Assembly (NCBI GenBank): GCA_029582155.1
Contig: CM055909.1
Coordinates: 18,648,301 to 18,712,300 of the forward strand
Direction of reading: 5' to 3'
Source of the DNA: Panopea generosa
Lineage: Eukaryota; Mollusca; Bivalvia; Adapedonta; Hiatellidae
Length of the DNA: 64,000 bases
The position numbers and the translations under genes are program-made. The notes beneath the pieces are model-generated. The model searched no databases and had not been told where the DNA came from. It was given only the letters and a program-made list of their open reading frames with translations. Shown here piece after piece: positions 23,898-35,049 of the stretch (positions are counted from its first letter, which is position 1; every line of letters starts with the position of its first letter).

Positions 23898-24250
23898 CCT
23901 TCGATGTGTTGATGCAAAAATTACATCCAACAGACCACATGGTTAAGCGTGCACGGAGCGCACGTGAAAATGGACCGGATGCAGCCTATTCGACTTGCGG
24001 TAAATCGTGATCGATAATTTTATTCACGATTAGTGCAAGATATAGCTATAAATAGGTGTGTTAAATTGTAAGGTTATACCATTTCAATTAAGAAAAAAAT
24101 TAATAGATTTCTTGTTGCGTTTTCATATCTCTTCAGTGTAGTAGTAGTAGTCCTTACAAAATTGAAATATCAAGGAAAATTTGCTAAATATTTGAATTTT
24201 GAACCCCGTTTGACCCTTGTCACGTGGTGTAAACAGCAACACTTGCTTAC

Positions 24251-24497
24251 CCACTTGTCAGGAGCCATGCAGTGTTTGATATCTCCGAGTAGAATAATGT
24301 GTTTGACTTTCAGTTTGTGAACTACATGTTTAGGAAGATCAATCTTCATGATGTTTCTGCCCTTTTCATCTATAAACAAATGATTATACATTGTAGTTTA
24401 TGGCTTATCTCAGATACATGCATACTTGCTTTTTTATTTGGATGCAAATAAGTTACAATTCACACTTACCTTGGCTGATCATTGTTTTAAATCCCAT
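24251..24497 (-). CDS. Candidate 5' two-exon start of an unrecognised host gene
   Basis: On the minus strand ATG at 24497 opens MGFKTMISQ and exon 1 stops at 24470 with CCAAG|GTAAGTGTG. A 100-bp intron (24370-24469) ends GTTTATAG. Exon 2 (24369-24251, 119 bp) encodes EKGRNIMKIDLPKHVVHKLK followed by VKHIILLGDIKHCMAPDKW and ends at a GTAAGC donor. The codon split across the junction (G|AT, Asp) keeps frame. An in-frame TGA just upstream supports this ATG. The mixed, non-repetitive composition is unlike anything nearby. I do not recognise the family, and the hydrophobic VKHIILLGD stretch suggests a beta strand only. The next exon is not found; the Tc1-like element begins 112 bp downstream and would sit in the next intron or truncate the gene. 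It could also belong to an unknown transposon. Confidence 0.5.
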
Positions 24498-25420
24498 AAT
24501 TCACAATAGCTTCCTTTTGGAAATAACTTTTAGTTTTGTGTTTTAGCAAATGAATGTCATTTTATTGTTTATACAGTTCTTATGCCACAGCCTTCAATTA
24601 AAAACACTTAGTGCTATATAGGTGGCCTTGGATGTTTGTGTATGAACCATGTACTAGGTTCAAAACACAACTTGGAATAATTTAGATCTTGGTTGGTTTA
24701 ATATTCTTTGCTTTTTTTCTTACATAATGAAGTAGGAACCAAACTCCTACATTTGAAAACATATTCCAGCATTTTCTGTATCTATGTTTTGGTAAATGAC
24801 TGTTTCTTTGATTAGGAAATGAAAATTCACCTAGCCAAAACTGATGACATGAAAACAATATCCATAACTGTTCTACAAGAATGTATTGATTTTCATTATC
24901 ATCATCAACATCATAATCACATCATCATTTTCCCCATCTGTGCTTCTATTTTGTCCTGATTGCCATCTGACAATAAATATTCCTTTATGTTCTGTGTCTA
25001 ACTATAGTTATTTTCATCAACATTAATTGACCAGTCTGGTGTAACTAAATGATCCTCAAAATCACACTCATTATAATTAAATAAATAAAATAATATACAA
25101 AACTGCTCCCTCAAAACCTTCAAAGTATTTCCACGATTTTCTTCAACTTGTAAGTTTTGTCAGGGAAATTGTGAACCTAAATGAAATCAGAATTTCCACA
25201 AAATAGGTATAAGAAAACTGCGGCTAGCACAACTTTTTATTGACTTTCAAACGCAGAATATCCATTTCTCTTTAAAGCGACTATAAAAACTTGAAATGAC
25301 CAATTGGTTTTCGTAATCCTGTATTGCCAAATGCAACACCCGTTATTAGCACGGCGGGTGTTGTTAATCCAATCAAGGTGTTGCTGACACCTGTTGTTTA
25401 TTCTATCAATATAATCTGAC
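24498..25420. other. Putative upstream region of the 24497 gene start; no other gene seen
   Basis: AT-rich. An inverted pair CAACACCCG...CGGGTGTTG at 25336-25366 can form a hairpin. I found no convincing further exon on either strand. Confidence 0.4.
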
Positions 25421-25442
25421 TACCGGGTTTTAATAGTACCCC
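25421..25442 (+). mobile_element. Isolated GGGTA-type transposon terminus
   Basis: TACCGGGTTTTAATAGTACC is the reverse complement of the terminal 20 bp at 16830 with two differences. Only the extreme end is shared. It faces the 16830 end as an inverted partner 8.6 kb away, but the flanks show no target duplication. Confidence 0.45.
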
Positions 25443-26015
25443 AAACGGCGGAAGTTTCGAAATAGGAATCTTGTGATTGAGGGACATAAATCATGACAAT
25501 ATTCAACCTAAAATGTTTCCCCCCTCCCCACCCCTCCCCAAACAAAATGTTGATATTATATGCATAGTAGAAACAAACTTAAAACTGATCGTGTTTTGAC
25601 ACCAAATGGTTATCCAGTTTTTGGACAGCAGTAAAGTATTCGTCTAATTTACATTATTTAGAAATATTTTGGTAATTATAAGAAACCAAAGAAAATCAAA
25701 ATAAAAAAACAAAAAAACTAACTAAACGTTTTTTGGAATAAAGAATATATAAAATGAAAAAGAAACTTCATGATTGGTAAATATGAAATGCAAAACAATA
25801 ATAGTTAGAAAGAATTTTGGAATAAGTTAAAAATGTAGATATAAACAAAATAACAGTATTCGGTATGAAATTCTTTTGAATGATGTAACTTGTTCAAAAT
25901 AAAATATTATTTTAGAAAAAAGGCGCACTGATTTCTCAAATCTACTGAACCCAAATTCTGATAACATTAATGAAAACGATTTCTTAAATAATAGAATTTT
26001 AATATATCGATAATT
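25443..26015. other. Unassigned AT-rich DNA
   Basis: Poly-A-rich, with C/T-rich runs near 25520. No gene recognised. Confidence 0.4.
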
Positions 26016-26890
26016 ATGTATTCGAAAAATGTAAAACGAATCTTTATCAATAGAGGAATGCAAACAAACATTGTTCATCAATTATTAAAATCATTATTTA
26101 ATGAATGCTTTAAGTCGCATATTGTATTGTCTATATGGACAAACTCCATTATAAAACCTATACCCCCCCCCCCCCCCACCCAACCCCCCAAAAAAACCAA
26201 AAAAAAACAAAAAAACTCAAGAGTTCCTACAAATTATTATGGGACCAGTTTTATATCTATGGTATGTAATCTTTATACAAATACATTGCATACTTAATAA
26301 ACGTTAAGTCAAACATTTAGAAACAAATGATATTATAGAAGATGAACAAAATGGTTTTCGCAAAAAAAAAGGCAATGTTATGAATACATATTCACATTAA
26401 TAACGATATTATAAGTAGGAAAACACAACCTTTAGATACATCGACGTGCTCTTTTGATATGGCAAAAGCTTTCGATTGTGTAAATAGAGGCATTTTATAT
26501 AAACTTGCAAACATAGGTCTATCAGCCAATATTTTCGCATCACTTAAAAAGTTTATATGAGGAATGTAAAGCCAACATTGAATTAAATTGTAAATATTCA
26601 AATTTATTTGATATGTGTAGTGGTGTAAAGCAATGGGATGTTATTTCCCCCAAAGTGCATTCTTTTTCAGAATTGGTGATACTATTATTGAAATACGTCA
26701 TAACTATATATATCTTGGTGTAGGTTTGTATGAATATCTAGATTTAGAATTGCTAATGTTTTAACAGTATCAGCCAGTTTATACTTCTCTAGTCTTGTAA
26801 CAAACTTATTCAATAAAAATGACTTAATGTTTTCTTTATACAGTCAAATCTATGATGTGAGAATAGTACCTATATGGACTATTTATCTTC
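26016..26890 (+). pseudogene. LINE (non-LTR retrotransposon) reverse transcriptase remnant
   Basis: Reverse transcribes its own RNA when intact. In order, in shifting frames, one can read FNECFKSHIVLSIWTNSIIKPIP (entry to the RT domain), RVPTNYYGTSFISMVCNLYT (RT motif 1-2), a degenerate DEQNGF-like block (ATAGAAGATGAACAAAATGG at ~26334), CSFDMAKAFDCVNRGILYKL (motif A, catalytic Asp present) and SGVKQWDVISPK (motif B, normally GVRQGD). The 3' region reads IANVLTVSASLYFSSLVTNL and YSQIYDVRIVPIWT. The YADD catalytic block is deleted. A C/A-rich tract at 26163-26216 interrupts the domain. Several stops and frameshifts make it dead. Its 3' end runs straight into a 35-bp minisatellite. Confidence 0.75.
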
Positions 26891-26892
26891 GC

Positions 26893-27262
26893 TACAACTG
26901 GGTTACGTTTTGATGTTGCTGAAAGGTTACAACTGGGTTACATTTTGATGTTGCTGAAAGGTTACAACTGGGTTACGTTTTGATGTTGCTGAACAATTAC
27001 AACTGGGTTATGTTTTGATGTTGCTGAAAGGTTACAACTTGGTTACGTTTTGATGTTGCTGAACAATTACAACTGGGTTATGTTTTGATGTTGCTGAACG
27101 GTTACAACTTGGGTTACGTTTTGATGTTGCTAAATGGTTACAACTGGGTTACATTTTGATGTTGCTGAACGGTTACAACTGGGTAACATTTTGATGTTGC
27201 TGAATGGTAACAACTGGGTTACATTTTTGATGTTGCTGAACGGTTACAATTTGGTTACGTTT
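26893..27262. repeat. 35-bp minisatellite (~10 units)
   Basis: Unit GGTTACAACTGGGTTACGTT + TTGATGTTGCTGAAC with small indels. It abuts the 3' end of the LINE remnant, and the first unit overlaps what would be LINE coding sequence. The array may have grown from it. Confidence 0.85.
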
Positions 27263-27344
27263 TTTGCATTTGTAAGCTAGAATATTTTAATCTATCAGTT
27301 TTGTTTCTTACATGCTCTTAATTGTTTGTTTTGTTTAAATAATT

Positions 27345-27395
27345 ATCATCAGTTTTATGCCACCGATGGTAAACAGATGATCAGTTGGCATAACA
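27345..27395 (-). mobile_element. SINE family K tail fragment
   Basis: TTTTATGCCACCGATGGTAA and CAGATGATCAGTT match the 3' part of the full-length copy at 8370-8659 (8400-8430). The head is missing. Confidence 0.5.
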
Positions 27396-27838
27396 GAATC
27401 ACAGAATCAACTGAGACATAAAGACAGATACATTATTTTATTCCTCCATTCAGGGGAGCATTTAATACAATACAATCATTTAAACAGACAGTCGTATAAT
27501 CATTTGAACACAACATGATAAAAGTCAGCAAAATAGTGCAAAACAGCATATTATAATAATTGTAGAATTACATTAAATTGTACAGAATTGAATAATTAAA
27601 TTATAGTAGATAAACATGACAATACTTTATTATAATTTCGATTGTTATACATTGCAATATTTTCAGACCAAACCGATTTATCTAGATTAAGTTATAACAC
27701 ATCAAAGATAATATATGCCTTACCGAAAATAAAATTGAAACAATGCAATACAAGTTACTAATAGGTGAAATGTTATTTAGCATATGTTATAGCATTCGCC
27801 CGTTTTATACGTTTGTCTTACCGAAACTGAAAATGTAT
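27396..27838. other. AT-rich DNA to the left of the 44-bp array
   Basis: No gene or recognised repeat. Confidence 0.4.
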
Positions 27839-30800
27839 ATTGCACGTCACTCAGCAGACCTATACAGTTGCATACCTTGTATATCGTATGTCACACAGCA
27901 GACCTATACTGCTGCATACCTTGTATGTGGCCCGTCACACAGCAGACCTATACTGTTGCATACCTTGTATATGGGACGTCACATAGCAAACCTATACTGT
28001 TGCATACCTTGTATATGGCACGTCTCACAGCAGACCTATACAGCTGCATACCTTGTATATGGCACGTCACACAGAAGACTTATACTGCTGCATACCTTGT
28101 ATATGGCACGTCACAAAGCAGACCTATACAGCTGCATACCTTGTATATGGCACGTCACACAGAAGACTTATACTGCTGCATACCTTGTATATGGCACGTC
28201 ACAAAGCAGACCTATACAGCTGCATACCTTGTATATGGCACGTCACACAGCAGACCTATACTGCTGCATACCTTGTATATGGCACGTCTCACAGCAGACC
28301 TATACAGCTGCATACCTTTTATGCGGCACGTCACAAAGCAAACCTATACTGCTGCATACCTTGTATGTGACATGTCACTCAGCAGTCCTATATTGCTGCA
28401 TATCTTGTATGTGGCACGTCACACAGCAGACCTATACTGTTACATACCTTGTATGAGGCACGTCACACAGCATACCTATACTGTTACATACCTTGTATAT
28501 GGCCCGTCACACAACAGACCTATACTGTTGCATACCTTGTATGTGGAACACACAGATGACCTATACTGTTGCATACCTTGTATGTGGCACGTCACACAGC
28601 ATACCTATACTGCGGCATACCTTGTATATTGAACTTCACACAGCAGACCTATACTGCTGCATACCTTGTATATGGCATGCCACACAGCAGACCTTTACTG
28701 TTGTATACCTTGTATATGGCACGTCACACAGCAGACCTATACTGTTGTATACCTTGTATGTGGCACATCACACAGCATACCTATACTGCGGCATACCTTG
28801 TATATTGAACTTCACACAGCAGACCTATACTGCTGCATACCTTGTATATGGCACACTACACAGCAGACCTTTACTGTTGTATACCTTGTATATGGCACAT
28901 CACACAGCAGACATATACTGTTGCATACCTTGTATGTGGAACACACAGCAGACTTATACTGTTGCATACCTTGTATGTGGCACCTCACACAGCAGACCTA
29001 TACTGCTGCATACCTTGTATATGGAACTTCACACAGCAGACCTATACTGATGCATATCTTGCATATGGCACGTCACACAGCAGACCTATACTGCTGCATA
29101 CTTTGTATATGGCACGTCACACAGAAGACCTTTACTGTTGCATACCTTGTATATGGCACGTCACACAGCAGACCTATGCTGCTGCATACCTTGTATATGG
29201 AACTTCACACAGCAGACCTAAACTGCTGCATACCTTGTATATGGCACGTCACACAGCAGACCTTTACTATTGCATACCTTGTATATGGCACGTCACACGG
29301 CAGACTTATACTGCTGCATACCTTGTATATGGAACTTCACACAGCAGACCTATACTGTTGCATACCTTGTATGTGGCACGTCACACAGCAGACCTTTACT
29401 GTTGCATATCTTGTATATGGCACATCACACAGCAGACCTTTACTGTTGCATACCTTGTATATGGCACGTCACACAGCAGACCTATACTACTGCATACCTT
29501 GTATATGGAACTTCACGCAGCAAACCTTTACTATTTCATACCTTGTATATGGCACGTCACACAGCAGACCTATACTGCTGCATACCTTGTATGTGGCACG
29601 TCACAAAACAGACCTACACTGCTGCATACCTTGTATATGGCACGTCACACAGCAGACCTTTACTGTTACATACCTTGTATATGGCACGTCACACAGTAGA
29701 CATATACTGCTGCATACCTTGTATGTGGCACGTCACACAGTAGACCTATACTGTTACATACCTTGTATATGGCACGTCACACAGTAGACCTTTACTGTTA
29801 CATACCTTGTATATGGCACTTCACGCAGCAGACCTTTACCATTACATACCTTGTATATGGCACGTCACACAGCAGACCTTTTCAATTACATACCTTGTAT
29901 ATGGCACGTCACACAGCAGACCTTTACCATTACATACCTTGTATATGGCACGTCACACAGCAGACCTATACTGCTGCATACCTTGTATATGGCACGTCAC
30001 ACAGCAGACGTTTACTATTACATACCTTGTATATGGCACGTCGTCACACAGCAGACCTTTACCATTACATACCTTGTATATGGAACGTCACACAGCAGAC
30101 CTATACTGCTGCATACCTTGTAGATGGCACGTCACACAGCAGACCTTTACTATTACATACCTTGTATATGGCACGTCACACAGCAGACCTTTTCAATTAC
30201 ATACCTTGTATATGGCACGTCACACAGCAGACCTTTACCATTACATACCTTGTATATGGCACGTCACACAGCATACCTATACTGCTGCATACCTTGTAGA
30301 TGGCACGTCACACAGCAGACCTTTACTATTACATACTTAGTATATGGTACATCGTCACACAGCAGACCTTTACCATTACATACCTTGTATATGGCACGTC
30401 ACACAGCAGACCTATACTGCTGCATACCTTGTATATGGCACGTCACACAGCAGACCTTTACTATTACATACCTTGTATATGGCACGTCACACAGCAGACC
30501 TATACTTTTACATACCTTGTATATGGCACGTCACACAGCAGACCTTTACTATTACATACTTTGTATATGGCACGTCACATAGCAAACCTATACTATTACA
30601 TACTTAGTATATGGTACTTCGTCACACAGCAGACCTTTACCATTACATACCTTGTATATGGCACGTCACACAGCAGACCTATACTGCTGCATACCTTGTA
30701 TATGGCACGTCACACAGCAGACCTTTACTATTACATACTTAGTATATGGTACGTCGTCACACAGCAGACCTTTACCATTACATACCTTGTATATGGCACG

Positions 30801-32598
30801 TCACACAGCAGACCTATACTGCTGCATACCTTGTATATGGCACGTCACACAGCAGACCTTTACTATTACATACCTTGTATATGGCACGTCACACAGCAGA
30901 CCTATACTTTAACATACCTTGTATATGGCACGTCACACAGCAGACCTTTACTATTACATACTTTGTATTTGGCACGTCACACAGCAAACCTATACTGCTG
31001 CATACCTTGTATATGGCACGTCACACAGCAGACCTATACTGTTACACACCTTGTATATGGCACGTCACACAGCAGACCTTTACTGTTACATACCTTGTAT
31101 GTGGCACGTCACACAGTAGACCTATACTGTTACATACCTTGTATATGGCACGTCACACAGTAGACCTTTACTGTTACATACCTTGTATATGGTACTTCAC
31201 GCAGCAGACCTTTACCATTACATACCTTGTATATGGCACGTCACACAGCAGACCTTTTCAATTACATACCTTGTATATGGCACGTAACACAGCAGATCTT
31301 TACCATTACATATCTTGTATATGGCACGTCACACAGCAGACCTATACTGCTGCATACTTTGTATATGCCACGTCACACAGCAGACGTTTACTATTACATA
31401 CCTTGTAAATGGCACGTCGTCACACAGCAGACCTTTACCATTACATACCTTGTATATGGAACGTCACACAGCAGACCTATACTGCTGCATACCTTGTAGA
31501 TGGCACGTCACACAGCAGACCTTTACTATTACATACCTTGTATATGGCACGTCACACAGCAGACCTTTTCAATTACATACCTTGTATATGGCACGTCACA
31601 CAGCAGACCTTTACCATTACATACCTTGTATATGGCACGTCACACAGCAGACCTATACTGCTGCATACCTTGTAGATGGCACGTCACACAGCAGACCTTT
31701 ACTATTACATACTTAGTATATGGTACGTCGTCACACAGCAGACCTTTACCATTACATACCTTGTATATGGCACGTCACACAGCAGACCTATACTGCTGCA
31801 TACCTTGTATATGGCACGTCACACAGCAGACCTTTACTATTACATACCTTGTATATGGCACGTCACACAGCAGACCTATACTTTTACATACCTTGTATAT
31901 GGCACGTCACACAGCAGACCTTTACTATTACATACGTTGTATATGGCACGTCACACAGCAAACCTATACTATTACATACTTAGTATATGGTACGTCGTCA
32001 CACAGCAGACCTTTACCATTACATACCTTGTATATGGCACGTCACACAGCAGACCTATACTGCTGCATACCTTGTATATGGTACGTCACACAGCAGACCT
32101 TTACTATTACATACTTAGTATATGGTACGTCGTCACACAGCAGACCTTTACCATTACATACCTTGTATATGGCACGTCACACAGCAGACCTATACTGCTG
32201 CATACCTTGTATATGGCACGTCACACAGCAGACCTTTACTATTACATACCTTGTATATGGCACGTCACACAGCAGACCTATACTTTTACATACCTTGTAT
32301 ATGACACGTCACACAGCAGACCTTTACTATTACATACTTTGTATTTGGCACGTCACACAGCAAACCTATACTGCTGCATACCTTGTATATGGCACGTCAC
32401 ACAGCAGACCTATACTGTTACACACCTTGTAAATGGCACGTCACACAGCAGACCTTTACTGTTACATACCTTGTATATGGCACGTCACACAGCAGACCTT
32501 TACTTTTACATACCTTGTATATGGCACGTCACACAGCAGACCTTTACTATTACATACCTTGTATATGGCACGTCACACAGCAGACCTATACTGTTGCA
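27839..32598. repeat. 44-bp minisatellite (~108 units) with a 1376-bp higher-order duplication
   Basis: Unit GTATATGGCACGTCACACAG + CAGACCTATACTGCTGCATACCTT, 44 bp. Variable positions are concentrated in the middle (TATACTGCTGCA, TTTACCATTACA, TTTACTATTACA, TTTTCAATTACA). A 3-bp CGT insertion (CGTCGTCAC-type) marks some units. These markers, at 30040, 30351, 30617 and 30753, recur exactly 1376 bp later at 31416, 31727, 31993 and 32129, so a ~1.4-kb block was duplicated. The period is not a multiple of three, so all three plus frames stay open by turns. The Cys/Tyr-rich translations are artefacts of the repeat. Each unit contains GTGACGTGCC on the minus strand, a CRE-like word. Confidence 0.95.
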
Positions 32599-32984
32599 GC
32601 AGGTAACTGAGTATCTGGTGCTACATGCACTACTGTTGTCATTGTTTCTGTATTCACTTCCCACTTCTGGTAAACCATACCGCTACAGGTTCTCCAACGC
32701 TGAATAATCATAAAAAGGATATAATATTTTTGTAATTGATCAATCTTGTGGCATATTTCATTATATGATTGATATACACAACTTTATACTTGAAAAAAAG
32801 AACATTGAATGAATATTGTGCATACATTGTAACTGTATTTTTTTATGTATTGGTTTGTTTGTGAAGGAAATCTGCATTTGGTGATTCTTTTTTTAACTAG
32901 GGAGATTCTTGCCCCAGAGCAATTATTCTTGTTTAGTAAATTATTTTGTAGTTTTTTACCCAAAGATGGCGAATATGTATCATA
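32599..32984. other. Spacer between the 44-bp array and a SINE
   Basis: AT-rich, nothing recognised. Confidence 0.4.
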
Positions 32985-33237
32985 TTTCTGTCTGATGATC
33001 AGTTAGTCTAACCACTGTTTCCTGGGATCCTGGAAGGTTAACCAGTAATCAAACATACCCATATATCAAAGTAACTGATAACTTTCCCACTTGAATAAGC
33101 AGTGAGAGATGAATGACAATGAGACGCAATGTCATATATCAGTCGTCACATAAACTGTGTCAGGGCTGGAATTTGAACTTGTGATGCCTGGATTGATAGT
33201 CAGACGCACTACTTACTGAGCAAACAGGGCTTGGCTG
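32985..33237 (-). mobile_element. SINE family K copy (diverged)
   Basis: Aligns with 8400-8659: GATGATCAGTTAGTCTAACC, CACTGTTTCCTGGGAT, AGTAACTGATAACTTTCCCA, and the head region GGATTGATAGTCAGACGC. The head lost its intact B box (GGAATTTGAACTTGTGATG). Confidence 0.75.
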
Positions 33238-33383
33238 GAAATATCAACATAATGTTTACTTTGAGGACAAATTTACAATATAAGACAGCATTTCATTTCA
33301 TTTCCTATTTTGATGAATGTGATGATTTTTACTTGGCATGTATACTTGAATTCATTAAACCTGTATATAAAAAATATTGTTTA
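33238..33383. other. Short AT-rich spacer
   Basis: No gene recognised. The open frames here run into the 21-bp array. Confidence 0.4.
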
Positions 33384-33884
33384 TTACATATTGTATACCA
33401 GTCCTGCTCTATTATATACCAGTCCTGCTATACTGTATACCAGTCCTGCTGTATTGTATACCTGTCCTGCTACATTGTATACCAGTCTTGCTATATTGTA
33501 TACCAGTCCTGCTACATCGTATACCAGTCTTGCTACATTGTATACCATTCCTGCTATATTGTATACCAGTCCTGCTATTTTATATACCAGACCTGCTTCA
33601 TTGTATACCAGTCCTGCTACATTGTATACCAGTCCTGCTACATTATACACAGTCCTGCTATACTGTATACCAGTCCTGCTACATAGTATAACAGTCCTGC
33701 TATATTAAATACTAGTCTTGCTATATCGTATACCATTCCTGCTTTATTGTATACCAGTCCTACTACATTGTTTAATAGTCCTGCTATATTGTATACCAGA
33801 CTTGCTATATCGTATATCAGTCCTGCTTTATTGTATACCAGTCCTGCTACATTGTATACCAGTCCTGCTATATTGTAACTATCA
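33384..33884. repeat. 21-bp minisatellite (~24 units)
   Basis: Unit GTATACCAGTCCTGCTACAT(T), 21 bp (seven codons), which keeps frames open on both strands. Left boundary after TTATTACATATT, right boundary at 33884 before AACTATCAG. GTATAC inside each unit is a palindrome. Confidence 0.9.
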
Positions 33885-34527
33885 GTATCTTATTTCCACT
33901 ATGTTTGTGCCACAAAACAACCAATGCCACCATTGCCAACTTGACGTTTATTAGCCAGTTTTTGGATCAAGTTGAAAGAATCTTGGCCAAATGGTTATAC
34001 ATTCGCCTGCTTTAAATTGTTTGTGTCCAATAAGTTTGTGACCCCTGTGACCTCTGTCTTTGTATACATTTAGGTGTGACATCACAGCGCACTTCTGAAT
34101 GAATATGTTAGTCTTGTGTACATGCATTGTAGGGTTGGAATGCAATTAATTGTTTGAATGCATGCATGTTTGTTAGATTCCACTTACTAAAATAAAATAA
34201 CTCCATGTAATTAACCCACCAAATATAGTCGCATGTCTCAATCTCGTACTTATTTTCACTAGAATGCTACTGGACTTCAACCTGACAAGATCTTATTTAC
34301 CTTATGTAAGACATATATATCATATTTAATCATTATTTCATAATTATGATAAGTAATTAATATTATAATAATACACTTAATAAAACCAACTATAATTATA
34401 TACTTGGTGTTGAACATTCGTCAATTAAGACCTGGTTACAATAATATTATATAACATTATATAAACAGCTCATTAACAAATACCCAGAGCTCAATGCAGC
34501 TTATTACAACTCTTTAAAACATATCTA
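33885..34527. other. AT-rich DNA, no gene recognised
   Basis: Nothing beyond short overlapping frames. Confidence 0.4.
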
Positions 34528-34640
34528 CACCCATCTCCGCAAGTAACTAATTAATAACTTTCCCACTTGAATCAGCAACCTAAATGTCAACCTCTGTTGT
34601 GAGTAGTCAATTCTCTATCCACTGTACTACCACCTCATAT
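34528..34640 (-). mobile_element. SINE fragment: family K body joined to a different tRNA-like head
   Basis: ATCTCCGCAAGTAACT and AACTTTCCCACTTGAATCAG match the family K body at 8488-8520. The adjoining head, on minus GTAGTACAGTGGATAGAGAA, differs from the Lys-like head but has A-box character. This suggests a chimeric or variant SINE. Confidence 0.5.
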
Positions 34641-35049
34641 AAGGCTTTAAGTAAAACATTAAGTAAAGTTATGGAAGTTAGGTTATAGGTGATTGAGGTA
34701 GCTTTTAAAATAGTCTTTACCAGTACGTGACAATGAAGTGAATTATACTTTTAAAAGATGTTCATAAATTTTCATCATTAAATTTTACGTACATGTACAT
34801 GTAATTTCAATCAAATTGATCACAGGGAAGCATATGATCACCTCAGTACATTAGTAAAGAACACAAATGGCCATAAAGTAAACTATGTCTAGTATATCCA
34901 CAAGGCCAATAAAACAGCAAGTTGATCTTAAACCAGTTAATATAACTTTGTATATATTATCCTGAAATAGACTAACAACAGGCTCTAAGTAATTCACCTC
35001 ATTTCACCTGTAATTTCTTCTCAAATTTTGAGAATTAACTGTGTTGACA
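34641..35049. other. Unassigned AT-rich DNA
   Basis: Nothing recognised. Confidence 0.4.

Larger units (their letters stand above)
17534..24138 (-). mobile_element. Oversized Tc1-like element (6.6 kb) with 26-bp TIRs and TA target duplication
   Basis: The left TIR (17534-17559) begins CACTCAAGAGATACGAAAAC. The right TIR (24113-24138, read on minus) begins CACTGAAGAGATATGAAAAC. They match at 24 of 26 positions and both end GCAACA. TA lies directly outside both (17532-17533 and 24139-24140), as Tc1/mariner insertion requires. Inside are a broken DD34E transposase next to the left end, two modules of the GCAAAACTATTGTAAC motif and a 39-bp minisatellite. Family members are usually 1-2 kb, so about 5 kb is extra. 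Coincidental pairing of two old ends is the alternative, but TIR plus TA on both sides argues for one element. Confidence 0.7.

Noticed and set aside
27743-32707. Cys/Tyr-rich repeat proteins up to ~370 codons
   Set aside because: All three plus frames open by turns because 44 bp leaves phase shifting. It is the 44-bp minisatellite.
33384-33884. CRISPR-like array (regular short repeats)
   Set aside because: Units are directly abutting with no unique spacers, and the context is eukaryotic. It is a 21-bp minisatellite. The same holds for the other arrays.
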